A stretch of DNA of 64,000 nt from UBA4733 sp036734945 (lineage in GTDB: Bacteria > Chloroflexota > UBA4733): assembly GCA_036734945.1 (NCBI GenBank), contig DAIMXP010000020.1:14268-78267 (forward strand), in the 5' to 3' direction. Each line of letters starts with the position of its first letter. The first letter of the stretch is position 1. A program made the position numbers and the translations under genes. Of the stretch, positions 25,963-35,314 are shown one piece after another. Below the pieces are notes generated by a model. That model was not told the DNA's origin. It searched no databases and was given only the letters and a program-made list of their open reading frames with translations.

Positions 25963-27474
25963 CTACCTCGGCTCGTCGAGGATCGCCTGGCAGACCGGCT
26001 GCGTCTTCGAGGACATGGCGTTGTAGTTCTCTTTGGCGTTGAAGTAGTCTGCCGTCAGCTTTGGCCAGGCGTCCAGCCACTCCTGGAAGTGCAGGTTCCA
26101 GGGTTGCGGGAAGGGATCGATGCCCGACGCGAACCAGTTTGCCCCTTCCTTATCGATCGGGTACTTCTCCCAGAGCTTCGGGTTGAACCAGACCGAATGG
26201 CGAGCAAAGGGATTGGCGTAGCCTTCGTAGCCGGCCCAGAAGCCGATCTCGGGCCCTGTGAGCTGGTTGAGGAGCCTGAATGCCTCGTCGGCATGCTTCG
26301 TTTGCGCCCACATCGCCTGCGTGTTGTACGAAAGGCAGGAGCCGCGGTAGCCGTGCGGTCCCTTCGGCCAGAGCACCACCTTGGTCGCGAACTTATCCTT
26401 GATGATGGTGTGGTAGGCCTGGGGCCGGCCGATCTCCCCGGAGATAGCGATCATCTGCCCGGCGGTGAAGTAATCGAAGCCCTTCGGGGCTGGCGGCGAG
26501 TCCGACTTGGGCACGAAGCCGTCGCGGACCAGCTTCCAGTACCAATCCAGCGCGTCCTGTACCGGGGGCGAGGTCAGTTGCTCCTTCTTGCCGTCCGCCG
26601 AGAGAAGCCAGGCATCTTCCGACCCCTTGTTGGGGTCGAGGCCCCAGGATCGCGTGAACTGCTGGACGTACAGTGGGCTACCCGGTCCGGCCATCTGGTA
26701 GCCCCAGATCCCTTGGGAGGGGTTCGCGGCCTTCCGGGCAATTTCATCGAGCTGGGTGAGCGTCCAGTCGGAACTCGTCGGCGGCTCGACCCCGACCTTC
26801 TTCAGCAGGTCCAGGTTAAAGATCACGATGGCGTTGCCGCCGGGGTGTACAACGGTCGGGAGCCAGAAAAGCTTGCCATCGGTGCCGATGCCCCGGGCAT
26901 CGGCGATGACTGAAGGGAAGAAGTCGTCGAACTGGATCTGCTGGCGCTGCTGGTTGACCAGAGAATCAATCTGATAGGTCACGCCCTTGAAGGCCAGCGA
27001 GGGCATCCACTTATTGTGGCCGGAAAAGACGTCCGCCAGCGTGCCGCCTGCCGCCAAGGTGAGGCACTTCTGGAACATGTCGCCATAGGGAACGTCCTGC
27101 GGCTGGACCACAATGTTTGGGTTGGCCTTGTTAAAGTCATCCACGAACTTCACGTCTTGCTCCCAGCCGGATCCAGGGAAGCGCATGAAGGTCAGTTGCG
27201 TCTTGGCCGCGGCCACCGATGGAGCGGCGCTACTCGGAGCAGCGCTGGCAGAGGCCTGCTGCGACGTTGCTTGGCTGGTGGCAATCCGGCTCGCTGCGCT
27301 TTGATTGGTCGTGGTCGGGGCGGCCGCGCTGGCCGTGGTTGGAGCTGGCGCGCTCGCCTGCGTCGTGACGCTGGCGCCGGCGCCACAGGCGGTCAGCAAG
27401 GGAAGACCAATGCCGAGGCCAAGACCGAGGCTGAGGGTCTGCCGTCGGGACAAAAGGCGTGGCATGCAGTGCAA
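25963..27474 (-). CDS. Extracellular sugar-binding lipoprotein (ABC family 1)
   Basis: A 503-residue binder. LLSRRQTLSLGLGLGIGLPLLTAC holds the twin-arginine-like motif and lipobox (Cys30). An Ala/Thr/Ser linker leads to QLTFMRFPGSGWEQDVKFVDDFNKANPNIVV, with TLADVFSGHNKWMP and a C-terminal WFASGIDPFPQPWN. The start may be the first or the fourth Met. A good promoter lies about 115 bases upstream. The gap to the preceding remnant is only about 20 bases. Confidence 0.9.
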   Translation of the reverse strand: MHCMPRLLSRRQTLSLGLGLGIGLPLLTACGAGASVTTQASAPAPTTASAAAPTTTNQSAASRIATSQATSQQASASAAPSSAAPSVAAAKTQLTFMRFPGSGWEQDVKFVDDFNKANPNIVVQPQDVPYGDMFQKCLTLAAGGTLADVFSGHNKWMPSLAFKGVTYQIDSLVNQQRQQIQFDDFFPSVIADARGIGTDGKLFWLPTVVHPGGNAIVIFNLDLLKKVGVEPPTSSDWTLTQLDEIARKAANPSQGIWGYQMAGPGSPLYVQQFTRSWGLDPNKGSEDAWLLSADGKKEQLTSPPVQDALDWYWKLVRDGFVPKSDSPPAPKGFDYFTAGQMIAISGEIGRPQAYHTIIKDKFATKVVLWPKGPHGYRGSCLSYNTQAMWAQTKHADEAFRLLNQLTGPEIGFWAGYEGYANPFARHSVWFNPKLWEKYPIDKEGANWFASGIDPFPQPWNLHFQEWLDAWPKLTADYFNAKENYNAMSSKTQPVCQAILDEPR

Positions 27475-27853
27475 CTCCCGTTCCTAACTCCTTCCGGGTC
27501 CGCTCTGGTCCCGGCTTAATGCCGCGCAGACCAGCTGCACAGCGACGATGACGGGGATAGGGACAGGAAGCGTACTTCCTCCATAGTACTATACAGGAAG
27601 GATGACGCATTGTCAAAGGGGACGGGGGGACGGCGCTCGATGGTTGTGACGCGGCGTTACGCGTCGTAGGCCGTCGGCGACGCACGACCTTGCGGTACAC
27701 TCCTGGCTCGACCTCGTCACGCGCCTGCCCGCCATTTCCGCGGTCGCAGCGGAACCGGTCGCTTCGGCGTGACGTGAGCTGACGCGATGGCGGTCTGGCA
27801 AGTCTGTCGAAAAATAGTCATAAGGCGCCCAGCGACGTTTTGCCCTCCTCGGG
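27475..27853. other. Non-coding gap with a binder promoter
   Basis: A 379-base intergenic region between the binder at 25963 and the glycosidase-like gene at 27854. Apart from the promoter at 27588-27616 I see no gene, repeat or structured RNA. Confidence 0.5.
27588..27616 (-). promoter_or_regulatory. Strong sigma-70 promoter of the sugar-binding lipoprotein
   Basis: On the minus strand TTGACA (27611-27616), 17 bases, TATAGT (27588-27593), reading toward the binder that starts at 27474. Confidence 0.75.
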
Positions 27854-29266
27854 TTAGAGCGCCGGGAGGTCGGGCGGGTAGTAACCGGTCATCGCCTGGG
27901 AGTTCCTGGCCAGATTCGGGTGCAACGGCGGCTGCGCCATCGTCTGCCACGGCGTCCCACAGCGGCGGCTGATCACCGCCCATTCGCCCGGTGTCAGGTT
28001 GCCGTGGTGATGGTAGATGAAGCGGCGCAGGCCGGCCCGAGCCGTCGCGTCCAGCAGCCGTCCCAGGTCTCCTGCGCTCACCGGGTCTCCCTCGTGCGGC
28101 CGCCGGCCCGCGTCAACCCAGGGCACGACCCGGTCCGGGTCGTCGGTCGCGGCCAGCACCCGCGCGCTCTCCCGGGTCACGACGCGGTCGAAGAACTCTT
28201 GCGGGAAACCTTCATCGAAATCCGCCAGGGAGGTGACGCCGGGCAGGTCAAGACCAAACAGGGCGCCGACGACATCCAGCGCCGCCACCTCGCTCAAACC
28301 CGGGTTCCACCGCGTCAGCGTCGCCACGTAACGGGCGACTGTGCCGTACATCCCGTCGAAGCCGCGGTGCCAGACGTAGTGCTTGGGCAGGAGCACGTCA
28401 AGGATCGCGGCAAGCCGCCCGAGATCGTACCCACACAGCGGGGCGAAAGCGGCCGATCGCGGGCCGGCGGCCAGCAGAAACTTTCGCGCACTGTTCGCCT
28501 CGACGGTCGCGCGGACCGCGGCGTAGCAGTGGGTGAGCGCGTCCATCCGGAAGGCGATCCACCGCGCGAGATCGGGATCGCCCCCCAGCAGTCCGAAGGC
28601 GCCCAAGAGGCCGCCATCCCGACCGCCGTGCAGCCGCACCTCTCGATCACTCAGAGAGTGCAAGCGCGCGTACAGTCGATCTTTCACCTGCACCAACGCC
28701 GGATAGTCGTAGCCCAGCGTCGCACAGGCAGGCGCGGCTAACTCCGGCAGGTCGCTGAAGAGGTAGGACCGGGGGCCGGCAGGACCGACCATGTGCTCCG
28801 GGCTGATCTCGTATCCCCACTCCGGGCCGTCGAGGACGGCGCCGTCGACCATCGGGTAGTGGCTCATCGTGTCGACGATCCGGGCGCAGTACGCCGCGCG
28901 AGCGCGATCATCGACGATGATCGATCCGTGCGCGCCCGGAACCGGCGGAGCGCCGCTGCCCGGCTGAAAAATCCAGACCTTCCAGCCACGGTCTTTCGCC
29001 GCTTGCAGGGCGCGATCGAGGAGCGCGCGCTTCTCCGGCAGGGACTGGGATGGCGGCTCCGGCGGCTCGAGCCCGAGGCGCCGGTAGATCCGCGCGTCAG
29101 GGTCGAAGGTCGCCACGTTCTCCTCGAACGCCATCGGTCCGATCACCAGCCCGTCAACGCCGCCGGCTGCCCAGGCGTCGAACAGCCGCTCGTGATCCGC
29201 GATCACCGGTTCGAGGTGGCGCATCACATCCATCCAGAGATTGAGCGTCGTTTCGGCGGCCATCAT
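27854..29266 (-). CDS. Putative TIM-barrel glycosidase-like protein
   Basis: A 470-residue protein. It has the feel of a (beta/alpha)8 barrel: GVDGLVIGPMAFEEN, RGWKVWIFQPGSGAP, VDGAVLDGPEWGYE, VLLPKHYVWHRGFDGMYG and LRRFIYHHHGNL all resemble strand-loop segments. The DGPEWGYE and DVLLPKHY pieces could carry catalytic acids. No signal peptide, so likely cytoplasmic. Neighbours are sugar binders and an amidohydrolase, suggesting sugar or sugar-acid turnover. I cannot assign a family. Confidence 0.55.
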   Translation of the reverse strand: MMAAETTLNLWMDVMRHLEPVIADHERLFDAWAAGGVDGLVIGPMAFEENVATFDPDARIYRRLGLEPPEPPSQSLPEKRALLDRALQAAKDRGWKVWIFQPGSGAPPVPGAHGSIIVDDRARAAYCARIVDTMSHYPMVDGAVLDGPEWGYEISPEHMVGPAGPRSYLFSDLPELAAPACATLGYDYPALVQVKDRLYARLHSLSDREVRLHGGRDGGLLGAFGLLGGDPDLARWIAFRMDALTHCYAAVRATVEANSARKFLLAAGPRSAAFAPLCGYDLGRLAAILDVLLPKHYVWHRGFDGMYGTVARYVATLTRWNPGLSEVAALDVVGALFGLDLPGVTSLADFDEGFPQEFFDRVVTRESARVLAATDDPDRVVPWVDAGRRPHEGDPVSAGDLGRLLDATARAGLRRFIYHHHGNLTPGEWAVISRRCGTPWQTMAQPPLHPNLARNSQAMTGYYPPDLPAL

Positions 29267-29483
29267 CCCTCCTCTTTTTCACCGATCGATGTTTGGCGGC
29301 TAAGCCCTCGCCGATGTCGTTGGCTGGGCGCTGATCCAGATAGAGGGACGCGATCGCGATGCGTGGTGTGGTCTACCTGCCTATTGCCGCTGCCGCTGCA
29401 GTATAGTATGTGGTCGGCGAGAAGTCCCCGGGCCAGAAACCGCCGGCTTTCGCCCGGTCTTCTCCTTGGAGGAATCATCAGGC

Positions 29484-30314
29484 ATGATCATTGATACGCA
29501 CGTTCACGTCTGGGCTTTGGATGCGCAGCACCAACCGGCCCCTGGCGCAATGGTACATCCACCGAAGGCTGCTGCTCCCGTTGAGTGGCTACTGGAGGAT
29601 ATGGCCACCTATCGCATCAACCACTGCGTGCTCGTTCAATCTAGCGCCTTCGGATGGGATAACACCTACATGGTCGAATGCGTCCAGCGCTATCCCGGTC
29701 GCTTAAAGGCAATTGGCCTGGTGGACCCGCTCAGTGCCTCCAACGCCGATGACCTGCGCTATTGGATCGGTCGTGGTCTCTCCGGCGTGCGTTTCCATCC
29801 GCTCTATTACCCCGACGAACCGTCCTGGATCGACAGCGCTGCGAACGATCCCCTCTGGGATGCAGCCGCCGAAACCGAAGCTATCCTCCAGTTCCACATA
29901 TGGCCAAAGCATGCGCCGGCGCTAGATCGCATGGTCGCCCGCCATCCGCAGGTGCGCGTCATCGTCGATCACCTGGGCAAACCCGACGTGACCGAAGCGC
30001 CTCCTTATCCCAGCTTTGCGCCGGTGCTCCGGTTGGCTCGTCACCCCCTCATCTGGGTGAAAATCGGCGACTATCAGATCGCCTCCAAACAGTCCTATCC
30101 CTGGCCGGATACCTTCCCCTTTGTTGCGGCACTGAAGGACGCCTTCGGGGCGGATCGCATGGTGTGGGGAACCGGCTATCCAAACGGCGCACGTCTGGTG
30201 CCGCTGGCGCAGGCCTTACGCTACGTCCAGAATGACCTGCCGTGTCTGACTGAAGCGGACCGCGGCAAGATCCTGGGGACAGTTCCTCAGACGCTCTTCG
30301 ATTTCACCGCCTGA
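29484..30314 (+). CDS. Amidohydrolase-2 family metal hydrolase
   Basis: A 276-residue TIM-barrel hydrolase. DTHVHVW near the N-terminus supplies the metal ligands, VIVDHLGKPD the central His/Asp segment, and DRMVWGTGYPN the C-terminal Asp region. The family includes sugar lactonases and 2-pyrone-4,6-dicarboxylate hydrolase; a lactone in sugar catabolism is a reasonable substrate given the neighbours. The ATG at 29484 follows TTGGAGGA. A deleted copy lies at 20137-20305. Confidence 0.88.
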   Translation: MIIDTHVHVWALDAQHQPAPGAMVHPPKAAAPVEWLLEDMATYRINHCVLVQSSAFGWDNTYMVECVQRYPGRLKAIGLVDPLSASNADDLRYWIGRGLSGVRFHPLYYPDEPSWIDSAANDPLWDAAAETEAILQFHIWPKHAPALDRMVARHPQVRVIVDHLGKPDVTEAPPYPSFAPVLRLARHPLIWVKIGDYQIASKQSYPWPDTFPFVAALKDAFGADRMVWGTGYPNGARLVPLAQALRYVQNDLPCLTEADRGKILGTVPQTLFDFTA

Positions 30315-30329
30315 TGCTGCCGAACAGCC

Positions 30330-30557
30330 GCAGCGGTGCGCGCCGCAGCCCCCTGCGCCGATCGGTCGCGTTGGGTGGTATCCGGTTCTCCGGCATCGAC
30401 CTCGCCGGCACAGGGGCCACTGGCGACGCCACCTCTGGATATGTGGGCGACCGTTGACGCCCGCCGCCGTGAGTTCTGCTTGCAGGCGGCGGATATTGGC
30501 TTCCAACACCGTGAGATCGACGAGCATCACGGGCGTGTCGAGTTCGCTGATGTGCAT
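30330..30557 (-). pseudogene. D-threonine-aldolase-like (alanine racemase N-terminal fold) remnant
   Basis: Only the first 42 or so residues match: ELDTPVMLVDLTVLEANIRRLQ and GVNGRPHIQ, where an intact protein continues RPHIKTHK with the PLP lysine. The rest of the frame is arginine/cysteine-rich and unlike the family, so the gene is truncated and probably carries a deletion. It converges on the amidohydrolase gene. Confidence 0.65.
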
Positions 30558-30665
30558 CCGGTTCTCCTTCGCCGTTTCGCCTTACGGTACGCGCAGTATA
30601 TACTTTCAACGCCTGCGGCCACAGGTGTCCGCACGGCAGGATGTCCATGGTGAAGGAGGCGACAC

Positions 30666-31136
30666 ATGGCGATGGTTACACCGGAGGAAACGCTGCGTCA
30701 GCTCGGCGTCGCCCTGCGGACGGTGGAGATCGGTGATCGTCCGCTTGTTCCCTGGGTGCGGACCGGGAACTTGCTGTTCCTCTCCGGCGCGGGCCCGAAC
30801 CCCAACTCGGAGGGCCGCAATTGGAACGGGCAGGTCGGTAGCGACTACAGCACCGCGCAAGGCTCTGCGGCAGCGCGTGACTGCACCGTCAACCTCCTGG
30901 CGGCGACGAAAACGGCTGTGGGCGAACTGTCTCACGTCCGGCGCGTCGTGAAACTGCTGGGCATGGTGAACTGCGTCGCAGGCTTCGCCGAGCAGCCGCA
31001 GGTCATCAACGGTTGCTCCGAACTGCTTGTCCAGCTCTTCGGAGAGTCTGGCCGACACGCCCGCTCGGCCGTCGGCATGGTCGGCCTTCCCGGCAATATC
31101 CCGGTCGAGATTGAGATGATTCTCGAAGTGGACTAA
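30666..31136 (+). CDS. RidA (YjgF/UK114) family protein
   Basis: A 156-residue imine/enamine deaminase-type protein. The family signature appears as RTGNLLFLSGAGPN, LLAATKTAVGELSHVRRVVKLLGMV and RSAVGMVGLPGNIPVEIEMILEV, including the arginine of RSAVG that binds the carboxylate. It follows the amidohydrolase and its truncated neighbour and leads into a sugar isomerase, suggesting a catabolic accessory role. Confidence 0.9.
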   Translation: MAMVTPEETLRQLGVALRTVEIGDRPLVPWVRTGNLLFLSGAGPNPNSEGRNWNGQVGSDYSTAQGSAAARDCTVNLLAATKTAVGELSHVRRVVKLLGMVNCVAGFAEQPQVINGCSELLVQLFGESGRHARSAVGMVGLPGNIPVEIEMILEVD

Positions 31137-31175
31137 CGCGGCTTCGCGCCAGGCCTCCTCTAAACCGTATTGATC

Positions 31176-31262
31176 CTAAGCCACTGGGCGTATGGACGCT
31201 ACATTGACGATCCGACCATAGCGTCGGGCTTTCATACCAGCAACGACAGCCTGGCAGCAGAG
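31176..31262 (-). pseudogene. Short-chain dehydrogenase fragment
   Basis: About 28 codons on the minus strand read CQAVVAGMKARRYGRIVNVASIRP, the segment around the catalytic serine loop of SDR enzymes (usually GMKARRYGRIVNVASIAG). Nothing upstream or downstream continues the protein. A tiny relic of gene decay. Confidence 0.6.
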
Positions 31263-31377
31263 GATGTGTACAATGGTACCTGCCTCCGCTCCGGCGGGGG
31301 CGACATCCCCAGCGGAGATTTCGGCTGCCCACGTTGGGCGTGGCAGCTGCCGCTGGTATTGTTGGAGAGGGTATTGC

Positions 31378-32241
31378 ATGCGATTTGGTGTTTCCGGTGA
31401 TCTCTTACCGGCGAATATGGATGACCTGACGCCGGCAGTCGCGGGGCGGGTGCAGGAGCTCGGATTTAGCGGCGTCTTTACCCGCTTCCGGGCGAACGAT
31501 CCCTTCACGACCACGGCGGAGCAGTGTGGTCGCTGTCGCCAGGTCCTCAACGATGCCGGCCTGCGCATGTACCAGGCCACCGGTTACTGGCAGTGTCTGA
31601 TTCATCCCGAGGAGGCCCAGCGCAGGCAGGCGGTGCGCACGCTCCAGCAGGCGTTACGCGTGGCCGGCTGGCTCGGCGCGCGGGGCATCGACACCGGCCC
31701 AGGGTCGCTGAACCCACGCGGCCCCTGGTTCCCCCACGCCGACAACTGGACCGAGCGTGCACGCGACCAGCTTATCCGCAGCCTCCGGGAGTGCGCAGCA
31801 GCAGCAGAAGATGCCGGGGTGTTCCTGAGCCTGGAAGGGCATCAACTCGTGACCCTCGACAGCGCGGAGACTACGCGGCAGGTGTTGGACGCCGTCGATT
31901 CCCCGTTCGTCCGTTCCGATTTCGACCCGGTCAACTGGCTGACGCTGCGCACTGCCTATACCAGCGGCCCGGCGGTCGAGCGGATGCTCGACACCCTGGG
32001 ACGGCACGTGGTCAGCGCGCATGCGAAAGATCTGGTCGTCGAGGACCGTCTGACGCTGCATTTGACCGAGCGCCCAGCAGGCCAGGGCTGGCTCGACTAC
32101 TCCACCTTTTTGGCGCGCATGGAAGCCCTGGATCCGGACTATCCGGTGATCGTGGAAGGGGCGCCCAAAGCAGACCTGCCGGTGGTCAAGGCGTTCCTGG
32201 ACGGTGTCGCGGCAGCTCTGGGGATTGTGGTACGGAGGTAG
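31378..32241 (+). CDS. Sugar phosphate isomerase/epimerase family (xylose-isomerase-like barrel)
   Basis: A 287-residue AP-endonuclease-2-like TIM barrel. FLSLEGHQLVTLDS, VRSDFDPVNWLTL and VVSAHAKDLV carry the Glu, Asp and His metal ligands. Members isomerise or epimerise sugars, inosose or hydroxypyruvate. GGAGAGG precedes the ATG at 31378; the longer frame from 31264 is unlikely. It is followed after 4 bases by the SDR, an operon. Confidence 0.87.
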   Translation: MRFGVSGDLLPANMDDLTPAVAGRVQELGFSGVFTRFRANDPFTTTAEQCGRCRQVLNDAGLRMYQATGYWQCLIHPEEAQRRQAVRTLQQALRVAGWLGARGIDTGPGSLNPRGPWFPHADNWTERARDQLIRSLRECAAAAEDAGVFLSLEGHQLVTLDSAETTRQVLDAVDSPFVRSDFDPVNWLTLRTAYTSGPAVERMLDTLGRHVVSAHAKDLVVEDRLTLHLTERPAGQGWLDYSTFLARMEALDPDYPVIVEGAPKADLPVVKAFLDGVAAALGIVVRR

Positions 32242-32245
32242 GGAC

Positions 32246-32977
32246 ATGCTGGAAGGGCGCCGCGTTGCGGTGGTGACGGGCGGCGGGCGGGGCATTGGCC
32301 GAGCCACCGCTTTACGGCTGGCCCGCGACGGGCGGGACATTGTGATCGCCGACATCGGCGAGTACAGCGCGGCAGTGGTCGCCGAAGTCGAGGCCCTTGG
32401 CTGTCGAGCGATGTTCCTGCCAACCGATGTCGCCAACCGCCCGTCCGTCGAGGCGATGGTGGCGCGAACGCTGAAGGACTTGGGGCGACTCGACATTCTG
32501 GTCAACTGCGCCGGAGTTCTCGGCAAGGAGAAGCCGTTCCTGGAGACGACCGTCGAGGAGTGGGACCGCATCCTTGGCGTCAACCTGACTGGCGTATTCC
32601 ACACCTGCCAAACGGCGTTGCCGGCGATGCTGGAGCAGGGCTGGGGCCGCATCGTGACGATCTCCTCCGGCGCCCGCCGGGGGGCCGCGACGCTTGCCCC
32701 CTACGGCGTGTCGAAAGGCGGTGTGGTGGCGCTCATGCGGGCGATCGCCAATGCCTACGCTCGGCAAGGGGTCCTGGCGAACTGCGTCGAGCCGGGACGG
32801 GCCTTGACCGAGATGGTGGTGCCGCGGTTCAGCAAAGAGTTTCTCGCCAATCCGCCCGTCGCTATCGGCCGCTATGCAGCGCCAGAAGAGATCGCCGAGG
32901 TTGTCAACTTCCTCTGTTCGGAGGCCAGCACCTACGCCACCGGCGCCGTCTGGAAGGTCGCCGGCGGCGCCGGGTAG
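32246..32977 (+). CDS. Short-chain dehydrogenase/reductase
   Basis: A 243-residue classical SDR: TGGGRGIG cofactor loop, NCAGVLG, SSGARRG and catalytic YGVSK. GGAGG precedes the ATG at 32246. It uses NAD(P) to oxidise a sugar or polyol alcohol. The operon partner is the barrel isomerase before it; its stop is 7 bases from the convergent epimerase. Confidence 0.92.
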   Translation: MLEGRRVAVVTGGGRGIGRATALRLARDGRDIVIADIGEYSAAVVAEVEALGCRAMFLPTDVANRPSVEAMVARTLKDLGRLDILVNCAGVLGKEKPFLETTVEEWDRILGVNLTGVFHTCQTALPAMLEQGWGRIVTISSGARRGAATLAPYGVSKGGVVALMRAIANAYARQGVLANCVEPGRALTEMVVPRFSKEFLANPPVAIGRYAAPEEIAEVVNFLCSEASTYATGAVWKVAGGAG

Positions 32978-32984
32978 CGTGCCG

Positions 32985-34010
32985 CTAGAATCCTTCCCAG
33001 GTGTACCCGTCGTGCTCGCCCTGTTTGTAGGCCCAGGCGGAGCGCAGCATCGGCCCGAGGTCGCCGTGGGGCTCGTAGCCGATCCAACTGCGCGCCTTGG
33101 CGATGTCGTGGTCGTAGCGCCAGCGCACCGGCAGCGCGATGCGCAGCGGCTGCCGCCCGCTCAGTTCACTCAGTAAGGCGGCGCCTTCGGTGTAGGGGAA
33201 GACCCGCGGCGCTCCCAGGTTGAAGGCCTCACCTAACGCCTCCGGCCGCTCCAGCGCGCAGACCAGGGCGTGGGCGACGTCGCGCGCATCATTCGGCTGG
33301 TAGTACCAGGGGCGCCCCTCCAGGTCGGTCACGATGCAGGGTTGGTTACCGTCCTCGGCGGCGGCTTCGACCTGATGCCACAACTGCGTGCCATCCGCCA
33401 TATACAGCTCGCTGGCCGGATTGGCCTGGCCGGACTTCAGGTTGCCGACGACGCGGCTCACCGTGAACTGCTGTAGGACCTTCTCGCCGGAGAGGACGTG
33501 ACTGGGCCGCACGATCACGGTGCGCAGCCCCGTGCCGCGCGTGGTCATCTCCATGATCTGCTCACCGATGATCTTGGAGAGGTTGTACTCGCTGGTGACA
33601 CGCTGCGGGTGCTGCTCGTCGACCGGATGATAGGCGCAGGCGAGGACGTGGCTGTCGTTGGGGAACACGCCGGAGGAGCTAATGTAAATGAGGCGATCCA
33701 GGTGGTTCGCCGCGGCGCCGCAGGCGCGCGCGACCTCCAGGGTGGTCGCCACGTTGTTCTGGAAGTACGGCCCCACCAGGTTCGCCGTGTGGATGACGGC
33801 ATCAACCCCGGCCACGGCGCCGCGCACGAAGGCGGCATCGGTCAGGTCTCCTTTTTCCAGTTGGATGTCAAAGCCGGCCAGGCGCTGCAACTCCGCCTCC
33901 GGCGCAGCCCCCCAGACCGTGCCGCGCACCTCGTGGTTGCGCGCCAACAGTTGCCGCACCAGCCGGCTGCCCACCTGCCCAGTTGCCCCGGTTACCAGTA
34001 CCTTTGCCAC
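32985..34010 (-). CDS. NAD-dependent epimerase/dehydratase
   Basis: A 341-residue extended SDR with GATGQVGSRL at the N-terminus and catalytic YNLSK after the SSSGVF serine. It would act on a nucleotide sugar or a lactone/hydroxy compound. It is convergent with the SDR operon. The 268-base gap to the next gene (34011-34278) holds no gene I can support. Confidence 0.88.
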   Translation of the reverse strand: MAKVLVTGATGQVGSRLVRQLLARNHEVRGTVWGAAPEAELQRLAGFDIQLEKGDLTDAAFVRGAVAGVDAVIHTANLVGPYFQNNVATTLEVARACGAAANHLDRLIYISSSGVFPNDSHVLACAYHPVDEQHPQRVTSEYNLSKIIGEQIMEMTTRGTGLRTVIVRPSHVLSGEKVLQQFTVSRVVGNLKSGQANPASELYMADGTQLWHQVEAAAEDGNQPCIVTDLEGRPWYYQPNDARDVAHALVCALERPEALGEAFNLGAPRVFPYTEGAALLSELSGRQPLRIALPVRWRYDHDIAKARSWIGYEPHGDLGPMLRSAWAYKQGEHDGYTWEGF

Positions 34011-34278
34011 ATCGTCTCCCCTTTCGGCGCTCCTGTTTCATCGCCGGGCGCCACACAAGGCGTCCCGACCGCCGGCTCTGTTGTAGCGCGTGGGTGACGC
34101 GATGGCAAGTGGCGGTGTGTCGGTATCCACGCCGGGCAGACGTCCGAGGTCCTGTTGCTCCACCGGAAGGGGTCCTCCCCGCAGCGACCGGACGCAACGT
34201 TTCCAACCGCCTGTAGTGTCCCAGATTGCAGGACAGATACAATGAGGCTTTCTACGGCGGGCATGAAGGGAGTGCGCA

Positions 34279-35277
34279 GTGCGAGCACGAGCAGTGGTCG
34301 CGGTGGCTCCCCGTCAGGTCGTCTTCCAGGAGGTTGAGGTCCCTGAGCCGGGGCCGGAGGACGTGGTGGTGCAGGTGCTGCACTCCTGGATCAGCAACGG
34401 CACCGAAGGGTCGTTCCTGCGCGGTGAACGCATCGGCGGTGATACGCCGTGGCGGGAGGGTGATGCGCTACCCTTCCCGCTGGTACTGGGTTACCAGAAG
34501 GTCGGTGTCCTGCGATGGGTCGGCGCCGACGCGAGCGATCTCAGCGTGGGCGACGTGGTGATGGCGGCCACCTCCAGGGTACTGGGCATGGCCCGGCCAA
34601 CTGGTGGTCACGTCTCGCCGGCCGTGACGCACCGCTCGCAGATCTGGAAGTTGCCCCTCGGTCTGCCGCCGGAGGCGGCTAGCGGCATGGTGCTGACGCA
34701 GGTGGGCTACAACTGTGGGATGCGCCCGGCGGTCCAGCCGGGCGATGCCGCCGTGGTGATCGGTGACGGCCTGGTCGGCCACTGGTCGGCCCAGACACTG
34801 GTCCAACGCGGCGCGCGCGTGCTGCTGCTCGGCCGGCACGACGACCGGTTGGAGCGTTTCGTCTGCCGCGACGCGGATCGTTGTGTCAACACGATGCGTC
34901 ATGACGGCCTGGCTGCAGTCGCTGCCTGGACGCCGGAGGGAGTACAGGCCGTCATCGACACAGTCGGCTCGGTGCCCACCATTGAGTCGATCTATCCGCT
35001 CCTGCGCCGCGAAGCGCACATCGTCTCCGCCGGCTTCCACGGAACGAATGGCCTGATCGATATCCAGCGGCTGCGCGACCGCGAGCTGACGCTACACGCC
35101 CCCGCCGGCTGGACACGCCCCCGCATGGATGCCACCCTGGCCTGGCTCACCGCCGGCCCACTGCAGACACTCCCGCTGATCAGCCACCGCCTGCCGGTAG
35201 AACGCGCCGCCGACGCCTTTGCGCTGATCCTCGGCCACCAACCAGGCGTGCTTGGCGTGGTATTGCAGTGGACATAA
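34279..35277 (+). CDS. MDR family oxidoreductase, zinc site doubtful
   Basis: A 332-residue medium-chain dehydrogenase-like protein. The Rossmann segment is AAVVIGDGLVGHWSAQTLVQRGARVLLLGRHDDRLE. The usual catalytic GHE motif reads GYQ (LVLGYQKVGV), so an intact zinc site is doubtful. GTG start with GGGAG upstream. It and the next gene run in the same direction 38 bases apart. Confidence 0.8.
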   Translation: MRARAVVAVAPRQVVFQEVEVPEPGPEDVVVQVLHSWISNGTEGSFLRGERIGGDTPWREGDALPFPLVLGYQKVGVLRWVGADASDLSVGDVVMAATSRVLGMARPTGGHVSPAVTHRSQIWKLPLGLPPEAASGMVLTQVGYNCGMRPAVQPGDAAVVIGDGLVGHWSAQTLVQRGARVLLLGRHDDRLERFVCRDADRCVNTMRHDGLAAVAAWTPEGVQAVIDTVGSVPTIESIYPLLRREAHIVSAGFHGTNGLIDIQRLRDRELTLHAPAGWTRPRMDATLAWLTAGPLQTLPLISHRLPVERAADAFALILGHQPGVLGVVLQWT

Positions 35278-35314
35278 ACGCCGCGAGTGTCAATACGAAA
35301 GGGATGCTTCGATC

